Position numbers and translations under genes: made by a program. A DNA stretch of 64,000 nt from Alphaproteobacteria bacterium (GTDB lineage: Bacteria > Pseudomonadota > Alphaproteobacteria > Micropepsales > Micropepsaceae), in the NCBI GenBank assembly GCA_020852655.1, contig JADZAI010000106.1:62001-126000 (forward strand), written 5' to 3'. How positions within the stretch are numbered: the first letter of the stretch is position 1; each line of letters starts with the position of its first letter. Positions 48,823 to 58,506 of this stretch are shown one piece after another. Below the pieces are notes generated by a model, which was given only the letters and a program-made list of their open reading frames with translations, made no database searches and was not told the DNA's origin.

Positions 48823-50793
48823 CTAAACGTCGATCTCCTCGACGAACTTCGCGTGCTCCTGGATATACTGGAACCGCAGCTCCGGCTTGCGGCCCATCAG
48901 CCGCTCGACGAGGTCGCCAGTGTCGGCCTCTTCGCCGTCGGGAATGGTGACCTTCAGCAGCGAGCGCTTGCCCGGCTGCATCGTCGTTTCCTTGAGCTGC
49001 GCCGGCATCATCTCGCCGAGGCCCTTGAAGCGCCCGATGTCGACTTTCGAATTCGCCCGGAACGCCGTCTTGATCAACTCGTCGCGGTGGCCCTCGTCGC
49101 GCGCGTACATCACCTTCGCGCCCTGCTGGAGCCGGTAGAGCGGCGGCATGGCGAGGAAGAGCCGGCCGTCGCGGATGAGCCCCGGCATCTCGCGATAGAA
49201 GAAGGTGATGAGCAGCGACGCGATATGGGCGCCGTCGACGTCGGCATCGGTCATCACGATGATCTTGTCGTAGCGCACGTCCTCGCCGCGATATTTGAGG
49301 CCCGTACCCGCACCGATCGCCTGGAGCAGGTCGGCCAGCTCCTGGTTCTGCTGGAGCTTCCCGGCCGCCGCGCTCGCGACGTTCAGGATCTTGCCCCGCA
49401 GCGGCAGGATGGCCTGCGTGTTGCGGTCGCGCGCCTGCTTGGCGCTGCCGCCGGCGCTGTCGCCCTCCACCAGGAACAGCTCCGTCCCTTCGCCGGAGTC
49501 CTTCGTACAGTCGGCGAGCTTGCCGGGCAGGCGCAGCTTGCGCGTCGCCGACTTGCGCGCGACCTCCTTCTCGGCCCGCCGCCGCATCCGCTCGTCGGCG
49601 ACCTCGATCGCATGCTGGAGCAGGCGGTCGGCATCGGCCGGGCTCTCCACCAGCCAGTGGTCGAAATGGTCGCGCACCGTCGATTCCACGAAGCGCTGCG
49701 CCTCGGGGTTCGACAGCCGGTCCTTGGTCTGGCCCTGGAATTCGGGATCGCGGATAAAGACCGACAGCATGCCGCAGACGCTGCCCATCACGTCGTCCGC
49801 GGCGATGTTGCCGGCCCGCTTGTTGTTGGTGAGGTCGGCATAGCCGCGCAGGCCCTTGGTCAGCGCGCCGCGCAGGCCGAGGTCATGCGTGCCGCCCTGG
49901 GGCGTCGGGATCGTGTTGGCGTAGGAGTTCAGGAACCCGTCGCGCCCCGGCGCCCAGTGCACCGCCCACTCGACCGCGCCGCGCTTGTCCTTGGCCTCGA
50001 AGCGGCCGGCGAAGGGCCGCGGCGTGACCGTCGCGTCGCCGTGCAGCGTCGCGCCGAGATAGTCCGACAGGCCGCCGGGAAAGTGCAGCGTCGCCTCGGC
50101 CGGCGTGTCCTCGCCGTCCTTCAGCAGCTCGGGCGCGCAGGACCAGCGGATCTCGACGCCGCGATAGAGATAGGCTTTCGAGCGCGCCATGCGGTAGAGC
50201 CGCGCCGGCTTGAAATGCAAATCCTTGCCGAAGATCTGCACGTCCGGGCGGAACGCGATCGTCGTGCCGCGGCGGTTATGCACCGCGCCCAGATTCTTCA
50301 GCTTCGTCTTCGGCTGGCCGCGCTCGAAGCGCATCGACCAGAGCTGCCGGTCGCGCGCCACCTCGACTTCGAGGAATTCCGAGAGCGCGTTCACCACCGA
50401 CGAGCCGACACCGTGCAGGCCGCCTGACGTGTCATAGGCGTCGCCGGAGAATTTGCCGCCCGAGTGCAGCACGGTGAAGATCACTTCGAGCGCCGATTTC
50501 GGCTTCTGCTTGGGGTGCGGGTCGGTCGGGATGCCGCGGCCGTTGTCGCGCACCACCAGCACGCCGTCGGCCTTCAACTCGATGTCGATGTGGTTGGCAT
50601 GGCCGGCCACCGCCTCGTCCATCGCGTTGTCGATGATCTCGGCCGCGAGGTGGTGATAGGCGCGCTCGTCGGTGCCGCCGATATACATGCCCGGCCGGCG
50701 CCGCACCGGCTCGAGCCCCTCCAGAACCTCGATGTCCTTGGCGGAGTAAGACTTGCCGTCGCCGGAACCGCTGAAGAGGTCGTCTTTTGCCAT
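48823..50793 (-). CDS. parE: DNA topoisomerase IV subunit B
   Basis: A 656-residue type IIA topoisomerase ATPase subunit: LEPVRRRPGMYIGGTDERAYHHL, EIIDNAMDEAVAG (Mg-binding Glu), VRDNGRGIPTDPH, GGLHGVGSSVVNALS (ATP lid), LTKGLRGYADLTNNKRAGNI, and the TOPRIM motifs LFLVEGDSAGGSAKQARDR and MTDADVDGAHIASLL. Phrases such as RRRPGMYIGGTDERAYHHL and the missing GyrB insert indicate ParE rather than GyrB. With ParC it separates daughter chromosomes. It diverges from the AspH gene with 114 bases between. Confidence 0.95.
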   Translation of the reverse strand: MAKDDLFSGSGDGKSYSAKDIEVLEGLEPVRRRPGMYIGGTDERAYHHLAAEIIDNAMDEAVAGHANHIDIELKADGVLVVRDNGRGIPTDPHPKQKPKSALEVIFTVLHSGGKFSGDAYDTSGGLHGVGSSVVNALSEFLEVEVARDRQLWSMRFERGQPKTKLKNLGAVHNRRGTTIAFRPDVQIFGKDLHFKPARLYRMARSKAYLYRGVEIRWSCAPELLKDGEDTPAEATLHFPGGLSDYLGATLHGDATVTPRPFAGRFEAKDKRGAVEWAVHWAPGRDGFLNSYANTIPTPQGGTHDLGLRGALTKGLRGYADLTNNKRAGNIAADDVMGSVCGMLSVFIRDPEFQGQTKDRLSNPEAQRFVESTVRDHFDHWLVESPADADRLLQHAIEVADERMRRRAEKEVARKSATRKLRLPGKLADCTKDSGEGTELFLVEGDSAGGSAKQARDRNTQAILPLRGKILNVASAAAGKLQQNQELADLLQAIGAGTGLKYRGEDVRYDKIIVMTDADVDGAHIASLLITFFYREMPGLIRDGRLFLAMPPLYRLQQGAKVMYARDEGHRDELIKTAFRANSKVDIGRFKGLGEMMPAQLKETTMQPGKRSLLKVTIPDGEEADTGDLVERLMGRKPELRFQYIQEHAKFVEEIDV

Positions 50794-50907
50794 GACAATG
50801 CTGGATGTGTGGGGAGGCGCGAATCGCTTGCCGCCAGCTTAGCCCAACGCGACTCCCCGCCTCAAAGCCCGCTTGCCCGCCTCGCGTGCCCATGCCAGCA
50901 AGGCGGA

Positions 50908-52059
50908 ATGGCGACCCCCACGCCCGCCCTCGATCCGCGCATCGCCGCGGCCTTCGACGCCCTCCGCCGCGGCGATGCGCGCGGCGCGCGAAGTGCGTTC
51001 GAACGGCTGGCACAGGGCGGCGGCACGGTGCTCATCTGGGTCGGCCTCGCCTGGGCCTGCCAGGCCCTGAAGGACGACGCCGGCCTCCATGCCGCAGCGG
51101 ACCGCGCGCTTGCCCTCGACCCGCGCGACCTCCGCGCCCTGCTGCTGAAGGCCGACAGCCTGGCGGCGCGGAACGACAGGCGCGCGGCGCTCAGCTTCTA
51201 CAGCACGATCGCCGGCCTCTACCCGAACCCGGACGCCCTGCCGCGTGACGCCGCGGACCAGGTGCGCCGGGCCCACGCAGCGGCAACCCGGCTCAGCGCC
51301 GAGGTCTATGACCATCTCCAGCGCGAGCTTGCCGAGGCGGGATACGATCCGGGAACCGCCAGCCCGCGCTTCACCCACTCGCTCGCGCTGCTCTCGGGCA
51401 AGGCGCAACGCTACGAGCAGGAGCCGCGCTCCTATTTCTTCCCCGAGCTGCCGACCGTTGCATTCTATTCCCGCGCCGACTTCCCCTGGCTCGACGCCGT
51501 CGAGGCGGCTACCGACGACATCCGCGCCGAACTCCAGGCGCTGCTCGCAGGCCCCAACGTCTTCGCGCCCTATATCGAGGCCGAGAAGGACCGGCCGACC
51601 GACCGCAGCCACACCATGCTCGACAGCGAGGAGTGGACCGCCTGTTACCTCTGGAAGAACGGCACGATCGTGCCCGAGATCGCCGAACGCTGCCCGAAGA
51701 CGATGCAGGCCCTGGCGCATGTCCCGCTCGAACGCGTGAAGGCGCGCGCCCCGTTCATCCTCTTCTCCAAGCTCACGCCCGGCGCCTGGATCAGGCCGCA
51801 TAGCGGCTTCCTCAACACCCGCCTCGTCTGCCACCTGCCGCTGATCGTGCCCGAGGGATGCTGGTTTCGCGTCGGCGCCGAGACCCGGCGGTGGGAGGAA
51901 GGCAAGGCCTGGGTCTTCAACGACACGATCGAGCACGAAGCGCGCAACGACAGCAGCGACACCCGTATCGTGCTGATCTTCAACGTCTGGCGCCCCGAAC
52001 TCACGGCCACGGAACGCGACCTCGTCGCGGCCCTGCTGGAGAGCGTCGACACGGCCTGA
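50908..52059 (+). CDS. Aspartyl/asparaginyl beta-hydroxylase with TPR-like N terminus
   Basis: A 383-residue protein. Residues 1-130 are helical and TPR-like (AFDALRRGDARGARSAFERL, DDAGLHAAADRALALDPRDL). The C-terminal domain is an AspH-type 2-oxoglutarate/iron oxygenase: SGFLNTRLVCHLPLIVPEGC with the first His (SGFLNTRLVCH), WEEGKAWVFNDTIEHEARND with the second, and an Arg in TRIVLIFNVWRPEL. It hydroxylates Asp or Asn residues or a small molecule; the target is unknown. GGCGGA lies before the ATG at 50908. A longer frame upstream overlaps parE and is not used. Confidence 0.85.
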   Translation: MATPTPALDPRIAAAFDALRRGDARGARSAFERLAQGGGTVLIWVGLAWACQALKDDAGLHAAADRALALDPRDLRALLLKADSLAARNDRRAALSFYSTIAGLYPNPDALPRDAADQVRRAHAAATRLSAEVYDHLQRELAEAGYDPGTASPRFTHSLALLSGKAQRYEQEPRSYFFPELPTVAFYSRADFPWLDAVEAATDDIRAELQALLAGPNVFAPYIEAEKDRPTDRSHTMLDSEEWTACYLWKNGTIVPEIAERCPKTMQALAHVPLERVKARAPFILFSKLTPGAWIRPHSGFLNTRLVCHLPLIVPEGCWFRVGAETRRWEEGKAWVFNDTIEHEARNDSSDTRIVLIFNVWRPELTATERDLVAALLESVDTA

Positions 52060-52187
52060 TGCCTGATTCTGCCCGGTTGCAACGGTAAGCGAGCCGTTAA
52101 GTTCGAGGCCGACAATCCTCCCTATCGCCAAAAGGCGGGCTTAAGGTCGGCCATGCATAGTGCCGTCCGTCATAACTTTGCACAACG

Positions 52188-53612
52188 ATGCTCGCCGGAC
52201 TGCTCGTTCATCCTGTTACGCCGCATTCGCACGCCGCGCGGCTGGTGCGGGAACAGATCGTCTATGCGATCAAGGCGATGAATCGCGGCATTCCAGGCGT
52301 CCTCGTCCTTGCAGGGGTGCTGGCGGTGGCGGTCAACGTGATCCCCGCGCTCGGCCCCGTGCCGCTTTCCGACTCGGCGTTGTTCTGCGGGTGCGTCGCG
52401 ACGTGGTGCCTGATCGCGCGCGCGCTGATCCATCTCTACGAGCGCCAGGAACCGGCCGACCGCGCGCTGCCCATATGGAAGGGCCTCTTCTCCACGCTCT
52501 TCCTGGCGAACGGCATCTGCTGGGCGCTGCCCGTGTTCATCCTTTGGGTCGACGGCAGCGCGATCAACAATTTCGCTGTCATGCTCCTCTCGGTCTTCTG
52601 CATCGCCAACGCGTCGAACGAGCATGGCGACGACTTTGGGTTCTTCCTCTCGCTGGCGGCCGGCTGTTTCGTGGTGACCATGGCCGGCATCCTGCTGCAC
52701 CCTTCGCCCGTCCGGGACGCCGGCCTCGTGCTCGTCCCCGCCGGTTCGGCCTGGTTCGCGCTCATGGCGACCCACGCGCGGCGGCGCTTCACGGAGCTGG
52801 TTCTGACCCGCCTGACCAACGAGGACCTCGTGTCGGGGGCGCGCGCGGCGCGCGACGAGGCGCTGGAAAACAAGGCGCGGGCCGAAAGCGCGTCGAACGC
52901 CAAGTCCGCCTTCCTCGCCAACATGAGCCACGAACTGCGCACGCCGCTCAACGCGATCATCGGCTTTTCCCAGATCGTGCGCGACGAGATGTTCGGGCCG
53001 CTCGGCAACGCCCGCTACAAGACCTATGTCTCCGACATCGAAACGAGCGGTCAGCACCTGCTCGGCATCATCAACGACCTGCTCGACGTGGCCAAGATCG
53101 AGGCCGGCCGCATGGAGCTGAAGTGCGACTGGACGGCCCCGGAGGATTTCATCCAGGCTGCGATTCAGGTCGTGCGCGGACATCCGGCGGCGGCCGGCGC
53201 CCGCATCACCACCGATTTCGGCCACGGCAGCTCGCGGGTTTACGCCGACGGGCGGATGATGCGGCAGACGCTCGTCAATCTCCTGTCCAACGCCGTCAAG
53301 CACAACCTGCCCGGCGAACCGATATCGGTTTCCACCCGCCTGGGCGCCGACGGCGCGCTGCGCATCGTCGTCGCCGACCGGGGCGTCGGCATCCCGGCCC
53401 ATCTCCTCGACAAGGTCTTCGAGGTGTTCGAGCAGGCCGACAATTCCTATGCCCGCGAGAAGCAGGGCACGGGCCTTGGCCTCGCGCTCGTGCGGGCGTT
53501 CGTTACGGCGCATGGCGGCAAGGTATGGCTGGAAAGCGAGCCCGGCGCCGGGACAAGGGCGATTATCGAACTGCCCCGTCCCACGCCGGCCGCGCTCAGC
53601 CGCGCGGCCTGA
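52188..53612 (+). CDS. Membrane histidine kinase, PdhS/DivJ-like, orphan
   Basis: A 474-residue kinase. The N-terminal 200 residues hold about six membrane segments (GIPGVLVLAGVLAVAVNVIP, ALFCGCVATWCLIARALI and others). A short coiled coil leads into HisKA with FLANMSHELRTPLNAIIGFSQI and EMFGPLGNARYKTYVSDI, wording typical of PdhS/DivJ/PleC kinases of alphaproteobacteria. The HATPase domain has NLLSNAVKH, DRGVGIP and GTGLGLALV. No response regulator is nearby. Together with the kinase at 10460, which shares the MFGSLG/MFGPLG element, it may signal to DivK-type regulators; this is inferred. Confidence 0.9.
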   Translation: MLAGLLVHPVTPHSHAARLVREQIVYAIKAMNRGIPGVLVLAGVLAVAVNVIPALGPVPLSDSALFCGCVATWCLIARALIHLYERQEPADRALPIWKGLFSTLFLANGICWALPVFILWVDGSAINNFAVMLLSVFCIANASNEHGDDFGFFLSLAAGCFVVTMAGILLHPSPVRDAGLVLVPAGSAWFALMATHARRRFTELVLTRLTNEDLVSGARAARDEALENKARAESASNAKSAFLANMSHELRTPLNAIIGFSQIVRDEMFGPLGNARYKTYVSDIETSGQHLLGIINDLLDVAKIEAGRMELKCDWTAPEDFIQAAIQVVRGHPAAAGARITTDFGHGSSRVYADGRMMRQTLVNLLSNAVKHNLPGEPISVSTRLGADGALRIVVADRGVGIPAHLLDKVFEVFEQADNSYAREKQGTGLGLALVRAFVTAHGGKVWLESEPGAGTRAIIELPRPTPAALSRAA

Positions 53613-53673
53613 ACACGACCGCGGTGCGCTACTTGGCGATCTGCTTCCCCAGGAGCGCCTTCATCTTGTCGCC

Positions 53674-55092
53674 CTAGGGCGGCTTGAGGCCGGCCAGCTT
53701 GGCGACGTCGACGCGCGCCTGCGTGTAGACCGCCTTGCTGTGGCTGAAGGTGCGGAAGCCGTCGATGCCGTGATACGAGCCCATGCCCGAAGGCCCGACG
53801 CCGCCGAACGGCAGGTCCTCCATCGAGACATGCATGACGACGTCGTTGACCGTCACGCCGCCCGATGTCGTCCGCGTCAGGACCTTTTCCTTCTCGGCAC
53901 GGTCACTGCCAAAATAATAAAGTCCCAGCGGCCGCGCATGCGCGTTGACGTAGCCGACCGCGTCGTCGATCCCGGCATAGGTCTTCACCGGCAGCAGCGG
54001 CCCGAAGATTTCGTCCTGCATGACCTTCATGTCGTCGGTCGGGTTCAGGATCAGCGTCGGCGGGATCTTGTGATAGGGCTGCTGGCTGAAATCCTCCCGG
54101 GCCGGATTGATCTCGACCACCCTCGCGCCCTTCGCCCTGGCATCCGCGACATAGCCTTGCAGGCGGTCGAAATGGCGCTGGTTGACGACCGAGGTATAGT
54201 CCGGATTGTCCTTCAGCGTCGGATACATCTCGCCGACCGCCTTCTCCGCCGACGCGACGAATTTGTCGGCATCGCCGTCCGCCACGAAGACATAGTCCGG
54301 CGCGAGGCAGATCTGCCCGGCGTTCAGCGTCTTGCCCATCATGATCTTGCCGACGGCGGCATCCATGTCGGCGCCCTTGCCGATGATCGTGGGCGACTTG
54401 CCGCCCAGTTCCAGCGTGAGCGGCACCAGATTCTCGGCCGCCGCGCGCATGACGTGATAGGCGATCGACGTCGCGCCGGTGAACAGCAGGTGGTCGAACG
54501 GCTGGCGCGAGAACGCCTCGCCGACGGCCGGGCCGCCCGTGACGACACCGACCTCGGTCTCGTCATAGGCCATGCGGAACATGCGGGCCATCAGCTCCGA
54601 CGTCGCCGGCGTGTATTCCGACGGCTTGATCATCACGCGATTGCCGGCCGCGAAGATGCCGGCGAGCGGCGTGAAGGTCAGGTTCACCGGAAAATTCCAC
54701 GGGCTTATGACGCCGACCGTCCCCTTGGGCTGAAACTGCACCTCGGCCCGCGCACCGAGGAAGCCGAGCATGGCCGGCGTGACCTTGCGCTTCTCCGGCC
54801 GCATCCAGCCGCGCAGATGCTGCCTGGCGTGCTTCAGGGTCCCGATCGACCCGGCGACGTCGGTGAACAGCGACTGCTCGTGCGAGCGATGCCCGAAGTC
54901 CTCCGCCATCGCCTCGGTGATCTGGCTCTTGTGCTGGACCAGCAGGTCTATCGCCCGGTCGATCCAGTCGATGCGCCGTTCGGCCGGCTGCGGGCCTTCC
55001 TTGATGTGCGCCTTCTTCTGGCGCTCCAGCATGGCGCCGATCGTCTGATGGACGGCACTTGCCTGTGTCGATGAACTCACGGCCTCACTCAT
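53674..55092 (-). CDS. Coniferyl-aldehyde-dehydrogenase-like enzyme with early amber stop
   Basis: A 472-residue aldehyde dehydrogenase with GVISPWNFPVNLTFTPLAG, LTLELGGKSPTIIG (general-base Glu), the catalytic Cys in NAGQICLAPDYV and EIFGPLLPVKTY. The absence of a membrane tail and the phrase FTPLAGIFAAGNRVMIKPSE fit the coniferyl aldehyde dehydrogenase group. The frame ends with TAG at 53674-53676 after AGLKPP, but continues in frame as GDKMKALLGKQIAK to a second TAG at 53629-53631. Relatives have PPYG at this point, so the amber codon probably replaced a Tyr codon by one base change. The loss of 15 C-terminal residues may or may not impair the enzyme. Confidence 0.87.
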   Translation of the reverse strand: MSEAVSSSTQASAVHQTIGAMLERQKKAHIKEGPQPAERRIDWIDRAIDLLVQHKSQITEAMAEDFGHRSHEQSLFTDVAGSIGTLKHARQHLRGWMRPEKRKVTPAMLGFLGARAEVQFQPKGTVGVISPWNFPVNLTFTPLAGIFAAGNRVMIKPSEYTPATSELMARMFRMAYDETEVGVVTGGPAVGEAFSRQPFDHLLFTGATSIAYHVMRAAAENLVPLTLELGGKSPTIIGKGADMDAAVGKIMMGKTLNAGQICLAPDYVFVADGDADKFVASAEKAVGEMYPTLKDNPDYTSVVNQRHFDRLQGYVADARAKGARVVEINPAREDFSQQPYHKIPPTLILNPTDDMKVMQDEIFGPLLPVKTYAGIDDAVGYVNAHARPLGLYYFGSDRAEKEKVLTRTTSGGVTVNDVVMHVSMEDLPFGGVGPSGMGSYHGIDGFRTFSHSKAVYTQARVDVAKLAGLKPP

Positions 55093-55306
55093 CTCTCGTC
55101 CCTCCGCGGCAGAGCGCCGCACACTAATACAAAATGGCGGCGCGCGTGTCGCAGTTCGCTGCGTGCCTCCAAAACTGGATAGGCAAACACTCTATCTCTG
55201 GGTGCCAGCGGCCAGAACACGCCAATTTTGGATACGTCTTGTTAACCGGAAATTGGGCGATGCCTGGCAATATCGTCCAAATACACCGTCTTGGGGGCGG
55301 ACGATA

Positions 55307-56371
55307 ATGGTTGCACAAATGGGGACGCTCGACATCGAGCACACGCGCGCGATCTGCGCCAAGGCTCTCGGCATGATGGAGGCCTATGGCGTAGGACCGG
55401 CGCCGCGGAATTACGAGATCTGGTATGCCCATGCGACCGGGACGGTGCCCGGGCTGGCGATGGCGCTGGAAGCCGTTTTCACCGGCGACGGGGAATGGAG
55501 TTCGCAGGCGGCGGACGATATCTATCTGCGCTTCTTCCCGGCGGTGCCCAATCCGGCGTCCCTGGCCGCCATCGGCGATGCGCTCCAGCACGAGATGGCG
55601 TCGATCCTGAAATCCGTGACCGAGGCCGGGGCCGAGACGAAGTCCTATGGCGCGGCGCTCGAAATCGTCACCGGGCAGATGGACCGCGGCGTCGATGCGA
55701 ACCGCCTTCCGGCCATCGCCCATCAGCTCGCCGTTTCCACGCGTGCGATGCGCGCACGCACCGACGCACTCGAGCGCGAGCTGGAGCAGACTTCGAAGGA
55801 AGTCGCGGCCCTGCGCGCCAAGAACGAGGCGATCCGTCAGGAGGCGTTGACGGACTCGCTCACCAATCTCGGCAACCGCAAGCATTTCGACGAGCGTCTC
55901 GCAGAGGCCGCGGACGCAGCGATGAAGACGGGCGGACCGCTTTGCGTGATCATGGCGGACGTCGATCGCTTCAAGGCCTTCAACGACATGTGGGGACACC
56001 AGACGGGCGACCAGGTGCTGCGCCTCGTCGCCGCGTGCTTCTCCGACAATGTCAAAGGGCGCGATACCGCGGCACGCTATGGCGGCGAAGAGTTTGCCGT
56101 CATCCTGCCGGAGACTTCGCTCGCCAATGCGCGCGTGCTCGCCGAACAGATACGCCGCAACGTCCAGGCGAAGAAGGTCGTCAAGCGCAGCACCGGGGAG
56201 ACGCTGGGGGCGATCACGATCTCTCTGGGCGTCGCCAGCCTTCAGCCCGGCGAACACCCGCAGGACATGCTCCGCCGCGCCGACAAATGCCTCTACGCGG
56301 CCAAGCATGCCGGCCGCAACCGGGTGATGGACGAAGACTCGGCAGGTCAGCCGAGCGCAACGGCCGCCTGA
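55307..56371 (+). CDS. Diguanylate cyclase (GGDEF domain)
   Basis: A 354-residue soluble protein. The N-terminal half is helical, with NYEIWYAHATG (a phrase common to a group of alphaproteobacterial cyclases) and a coiled coil ending RTDALERELEQTSKEVAALR. The C-terminal GGDEF domain has DSLTNLGNRKHFDERL, MADVDRFKAFNDMWGHQTGD and the active-site variant RYGGEEF. The inhibitory RxxD site is degenerate (KGRD), so product inhibition may be weak. It makes cyclic di-GMP. The ATG at 55307 is preferred; the frame upstream to 55163 lacks conservation. Confidence 0.9.
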   Translation: MVAQMGTLDIEHTRAICAKALGMMEAYGVGPAPRNYEIWYAHATGTVPGLAMALEAVFTGDGEWSSQAADDIYLRFFPAVPNPASLAAIGDALQHEMASILKSVTEAGAETKSYGAALEIVTGQMDRGVDANRLPAIAHQLAVSTRAMRARTDALERELEQTSKEVAALRAKNEAIRQEALTDSLTNLGNRKHFDERLAEAADAAMKTGGPLCVIMADVDRFKAFNDMWGHQTGDQVLRLVAACFSDNVKGRDTAARYGGEEFAVILPETSLANARVLAEQIRRNVQAKKVVKRSTGETLGAITISLGVASLQPGEHPQDMLRRADKCLYAAKHAGRNRVMDEDSAGQPSATAA

Positions 56372-56379
56372 TCCTTGGG

Positions 56380-57540
56380 TCAGGCCAGCGACAGCATCCG
56401 CGCGAAATTGCCGGCGTAGAACGCGTCCTTCGCACTGTCTCTCGCCCCGGCGAGGCCCGCTTCGAAGCGGGCAATCGGGGCGCGGCCGCCTTCGATATGG
56501 GGGTAGTCGCTGGAGAACATGTAGAGCCGCTCGTCCGACTGGCGGATCAGCTCGGCCACGTTCTCATACGGGAACGGCGTGAACGCCAATTGGTCGATCA
56601 CCTGCTGCGACGGCTTGCGCTTGAGGTTCGCCAGCTCCGGCTCGGACTTCTTCCAGATGCCGGCGATCCAGTCGAGCCGCGCCAGCATCGACGGCACCCA
56701 GCCGGCGCCCAGCTCGATCGCCCCGCCGCGCAAGCCCGGATGACGCTCCAGCACGCCGTCCAGCACCATCGCGCCGATGAAGGTCTCGGCGCCGTGATGC
56801 AGGCTCGTCATGTCCTTGCCGCGCACGCTCTCGCCAGCCCCCATGAAGTCCCTGGGCTCGGCCCGCCCGGTGTTGAACCAGCCGCGCGCCACCTGGATCG
56901 GCGCGCCCGCGACATGCAGCAGGAACGGGATGCCGGCCTTCGCCATCAGCGTCCAGACCGGATCGAAGTCGTTATGCCCCGGCGAGCGCTCGCCCGGCAG
57001 GCGATGCGGCAGCCATGCGGCCTTCAGCCCGGCGTCCACGATGTGCTGCAACTCAGCCAGGGCCCGCGCCGGCTCGTCCAGCGGCAGCAGGCCGACGCCG
57101 AGCAGCCGCCTGTCGCTCGCACAGAACGCCGCCATGCCGCGATTATGCGCCCGCGCCGCCGCATAGCGCGCTTCGATCGGGCGGCGCAGGTCGAAGGCCG
57201 GCCCGGCGCTGTAGCTGGCGAACACGAGCTGCGAGCGGAAGCCCAACAGGTCCAGCGCCTGCGTCCGCTCCTCGGCATTGAAGGCGCCCAGCGCCGCATG
57301 GCCCTTCGGCCCGGTCAGCAGGCGATCGCCGAGGGCGAGCATCTCCGCCACCTTCTCCGGCGAATGACGGCCCGCAGCGGCCGACTCGGCATCCAGCACC
57401 GCCAGCGCGCCGACCGTCGGCATGGCCATCGTCGGCACGAGGTCGCGCTCGGCCGCCGAGGCGTGCGCCTTGAGGAAGTCCGGCAGCTCCATGATGTGGC
57501 TGTCGGCATCGTGATAGATGCGCCCGGTCGCATAGGTCAT
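56380..57540 (-). CDS. Amidohydrolase family protein (amidohydro-rel type)
   Basis: A 386-residue TIM-barrel metal enzyme. It begins MTYATGRIYHDADSHIMELP, where HDADSH holds the first metal-binding motif; LHVAG and LDGVLERHPGLRGGAIELGAG follow, and FSSDYPHIEGG supplies the last Asp/His. The type includes aminocarboxymuconate decarboxylases and related non-hydrolytic enzymes of aromatic or carboxylate breakdown. The substrate is unknown. It converges with the diguanylate cyclase gene and diverges from the enoyl-CoA hydratase gene. Confidence 0.82.
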   Translation of the reverse strand: MTYATGRIYHDADSHIMELPDFLKAHASAAERDLVPTMAMPTVGALAVLDAESAAAGRHSPEKVAEMLALGDRLLTGPKGHAALGAFNAEERTQALDLLGFRSQLVFASYSAGPAFDLRRPIEARYAAARAHNRGMAAFCASDRRLLGVGLLPLDEPARALAELQHIVDAGLKAAWLPHRLPGERSPGHNDFDPVWTLMAKAGIPFLLHVAGAPIQVARGWFNTGRAEPRDFMGAGESVRGKDMTSLHHGAETFIGAMVLDGVLERHPGLRGGAIELGAGWVPSMLARLDWIAGIWKKSEPELANLKRKPSQQVIDQLAFTPFPYENVAELIRQSDERLYMFSSDYPHIEGGRAPIARFEAGLAGARDSAKDAFYAGNFARMLSLA

Positions 57541-57678
57541 GGCGGCTGCTTCCCTGCTTTTTGGTGTCTGTTCCAAAAAGAAAGGACCAGCGGGCGCGAC
57601 GCGTCAAGCCGCACCGACGGCCTTGCGCCGGGCCTGCATGGCTTTAGCGTGCGCTCCGACAGAAACGAGGACGCGCCC

Positions 57679-58476
57679 ATGGACTTCACCGCCATCACCG
57701 TCGCCATCGCCGATGGCGTCGCCGAGCTGACGCTCAACCGCCCGCAGGCCCTCAACAGCCTCAACAAGACGCTGATCGACGAGACCCGAGTCGCGCTGGG
57801 CGACCTGGAGAAGAACAGCGACGTCCGCGCCGTCCTGCTCACCGGCGCGGGCCGCGGCTTCTGCGCCGGCGCCGACCTCGCCAATGGCGGCTTCCCCAAC
57901 GAGGAGAAACGCTCGCCCGGAGAGCAGACCGCGCATTCGATGCTGATCGGCTTCAACCCGCTGGTCCACGACCTCGCGCATTTCCCTAAGCCCGTCGTCA
58001 CTGCGGTGAACGGCGTCGCGGCCGGCGGCGGGGTCGGCCTCGCGCTCTGCGGCGACGTCGTGCTCGCCGCGAAGTCGGCCTATTTCGTGATGGTCTTCGG
58101 CCCGCGTCTCGCCCTGGTGCCCGACATGGGCGTCACCTGGTTCGCCCCGCGCCTCATCGGCCATGCCCGCAGCCGCGCCATGGCCCTGCTGGGCGAGCGC
58201 ATCCCGGCCGAGAAGGCGGCGCAATGGGGCATGATCTGGGACGCCGTCGACGACGACAAGCTGATGAGCGAAGCGCGCGCCCTTGCGGCCCGCCTCGCCA
58301 AGGGGCCGCGCGAGGCCTTCAAGAAGATCAAGGAAGTCCTCGACGCCTCGCTCGACAATACGCTCGACCAGCAGCTCGAACTCGAACGCCTGACCCAGGG
58401 CAAGCTCGGCGATCTTCCCGACACCCGCGAAGGCGTCATCGCCTTCCTCCAGAAACGCGACCCGGCGTTCAAATAG
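57679..58476 (+). CDS. Enoyl-CoA hydratase/isomerase
   Basis: A 265-residue crotonase-fold protein: LTLNRPQALNSLNKTLIDE, TGAGRGFCAGADL (first oxyanion-hole segment), NGVAAGGGVGLALCGDVVLA (second), FGPRLALVPDMGVTWF, and RLAKGPREAFKKIKEVL. The first catalytic Glu position of classical hydratases is replaced in VFGPRLALVP, which is nearer to PaaB/PaaG-type isomerases; the exact reaction is undecided. GAGGA lies eight bases before the ATG. It may act with the MFE-2-like dehydrogenase encoded at 12926. Confidence 0.88.
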   Translation: MDFTAITVAIADGVAELTLNRPQALNSLNKTLIDETRVALGDLEKNSDVRAVLLTGAGRGFCAGADLANGGFPNEEKRSPGEQTAHSMLIGFNPLVHDLAHFPKPVVTAVNGVAAGGGVGLALCGDVVLAAKSAYFVMVFGPRLALVPDMGVTWFAPRLIGHARSRAMALLGERIPAEKAAQWGMIWDAVDDDKLMSEARALAARLAKGPREAFKKIKEVLDASLDNTLDQQLELERLTQGKLGDLPDTREGVIAFLQKRDPAFK

Positions 58477-58506
58477 GCGGGTGGCGGCGCGCCTGACGCC
58501 CTGCCC

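Noticed and set aside
55291-57678. A 1061-codon plus-strand frame that appears to give the enoyl-CoA hydratase a huge N-terminal extension
   Set aside because: The extra 800 codons overlap a real GGDEF gene in another frame and the opposite-strand amidohydrolase; the hydratase family starts at MDFTAITVAI with a ribosome-binding site.
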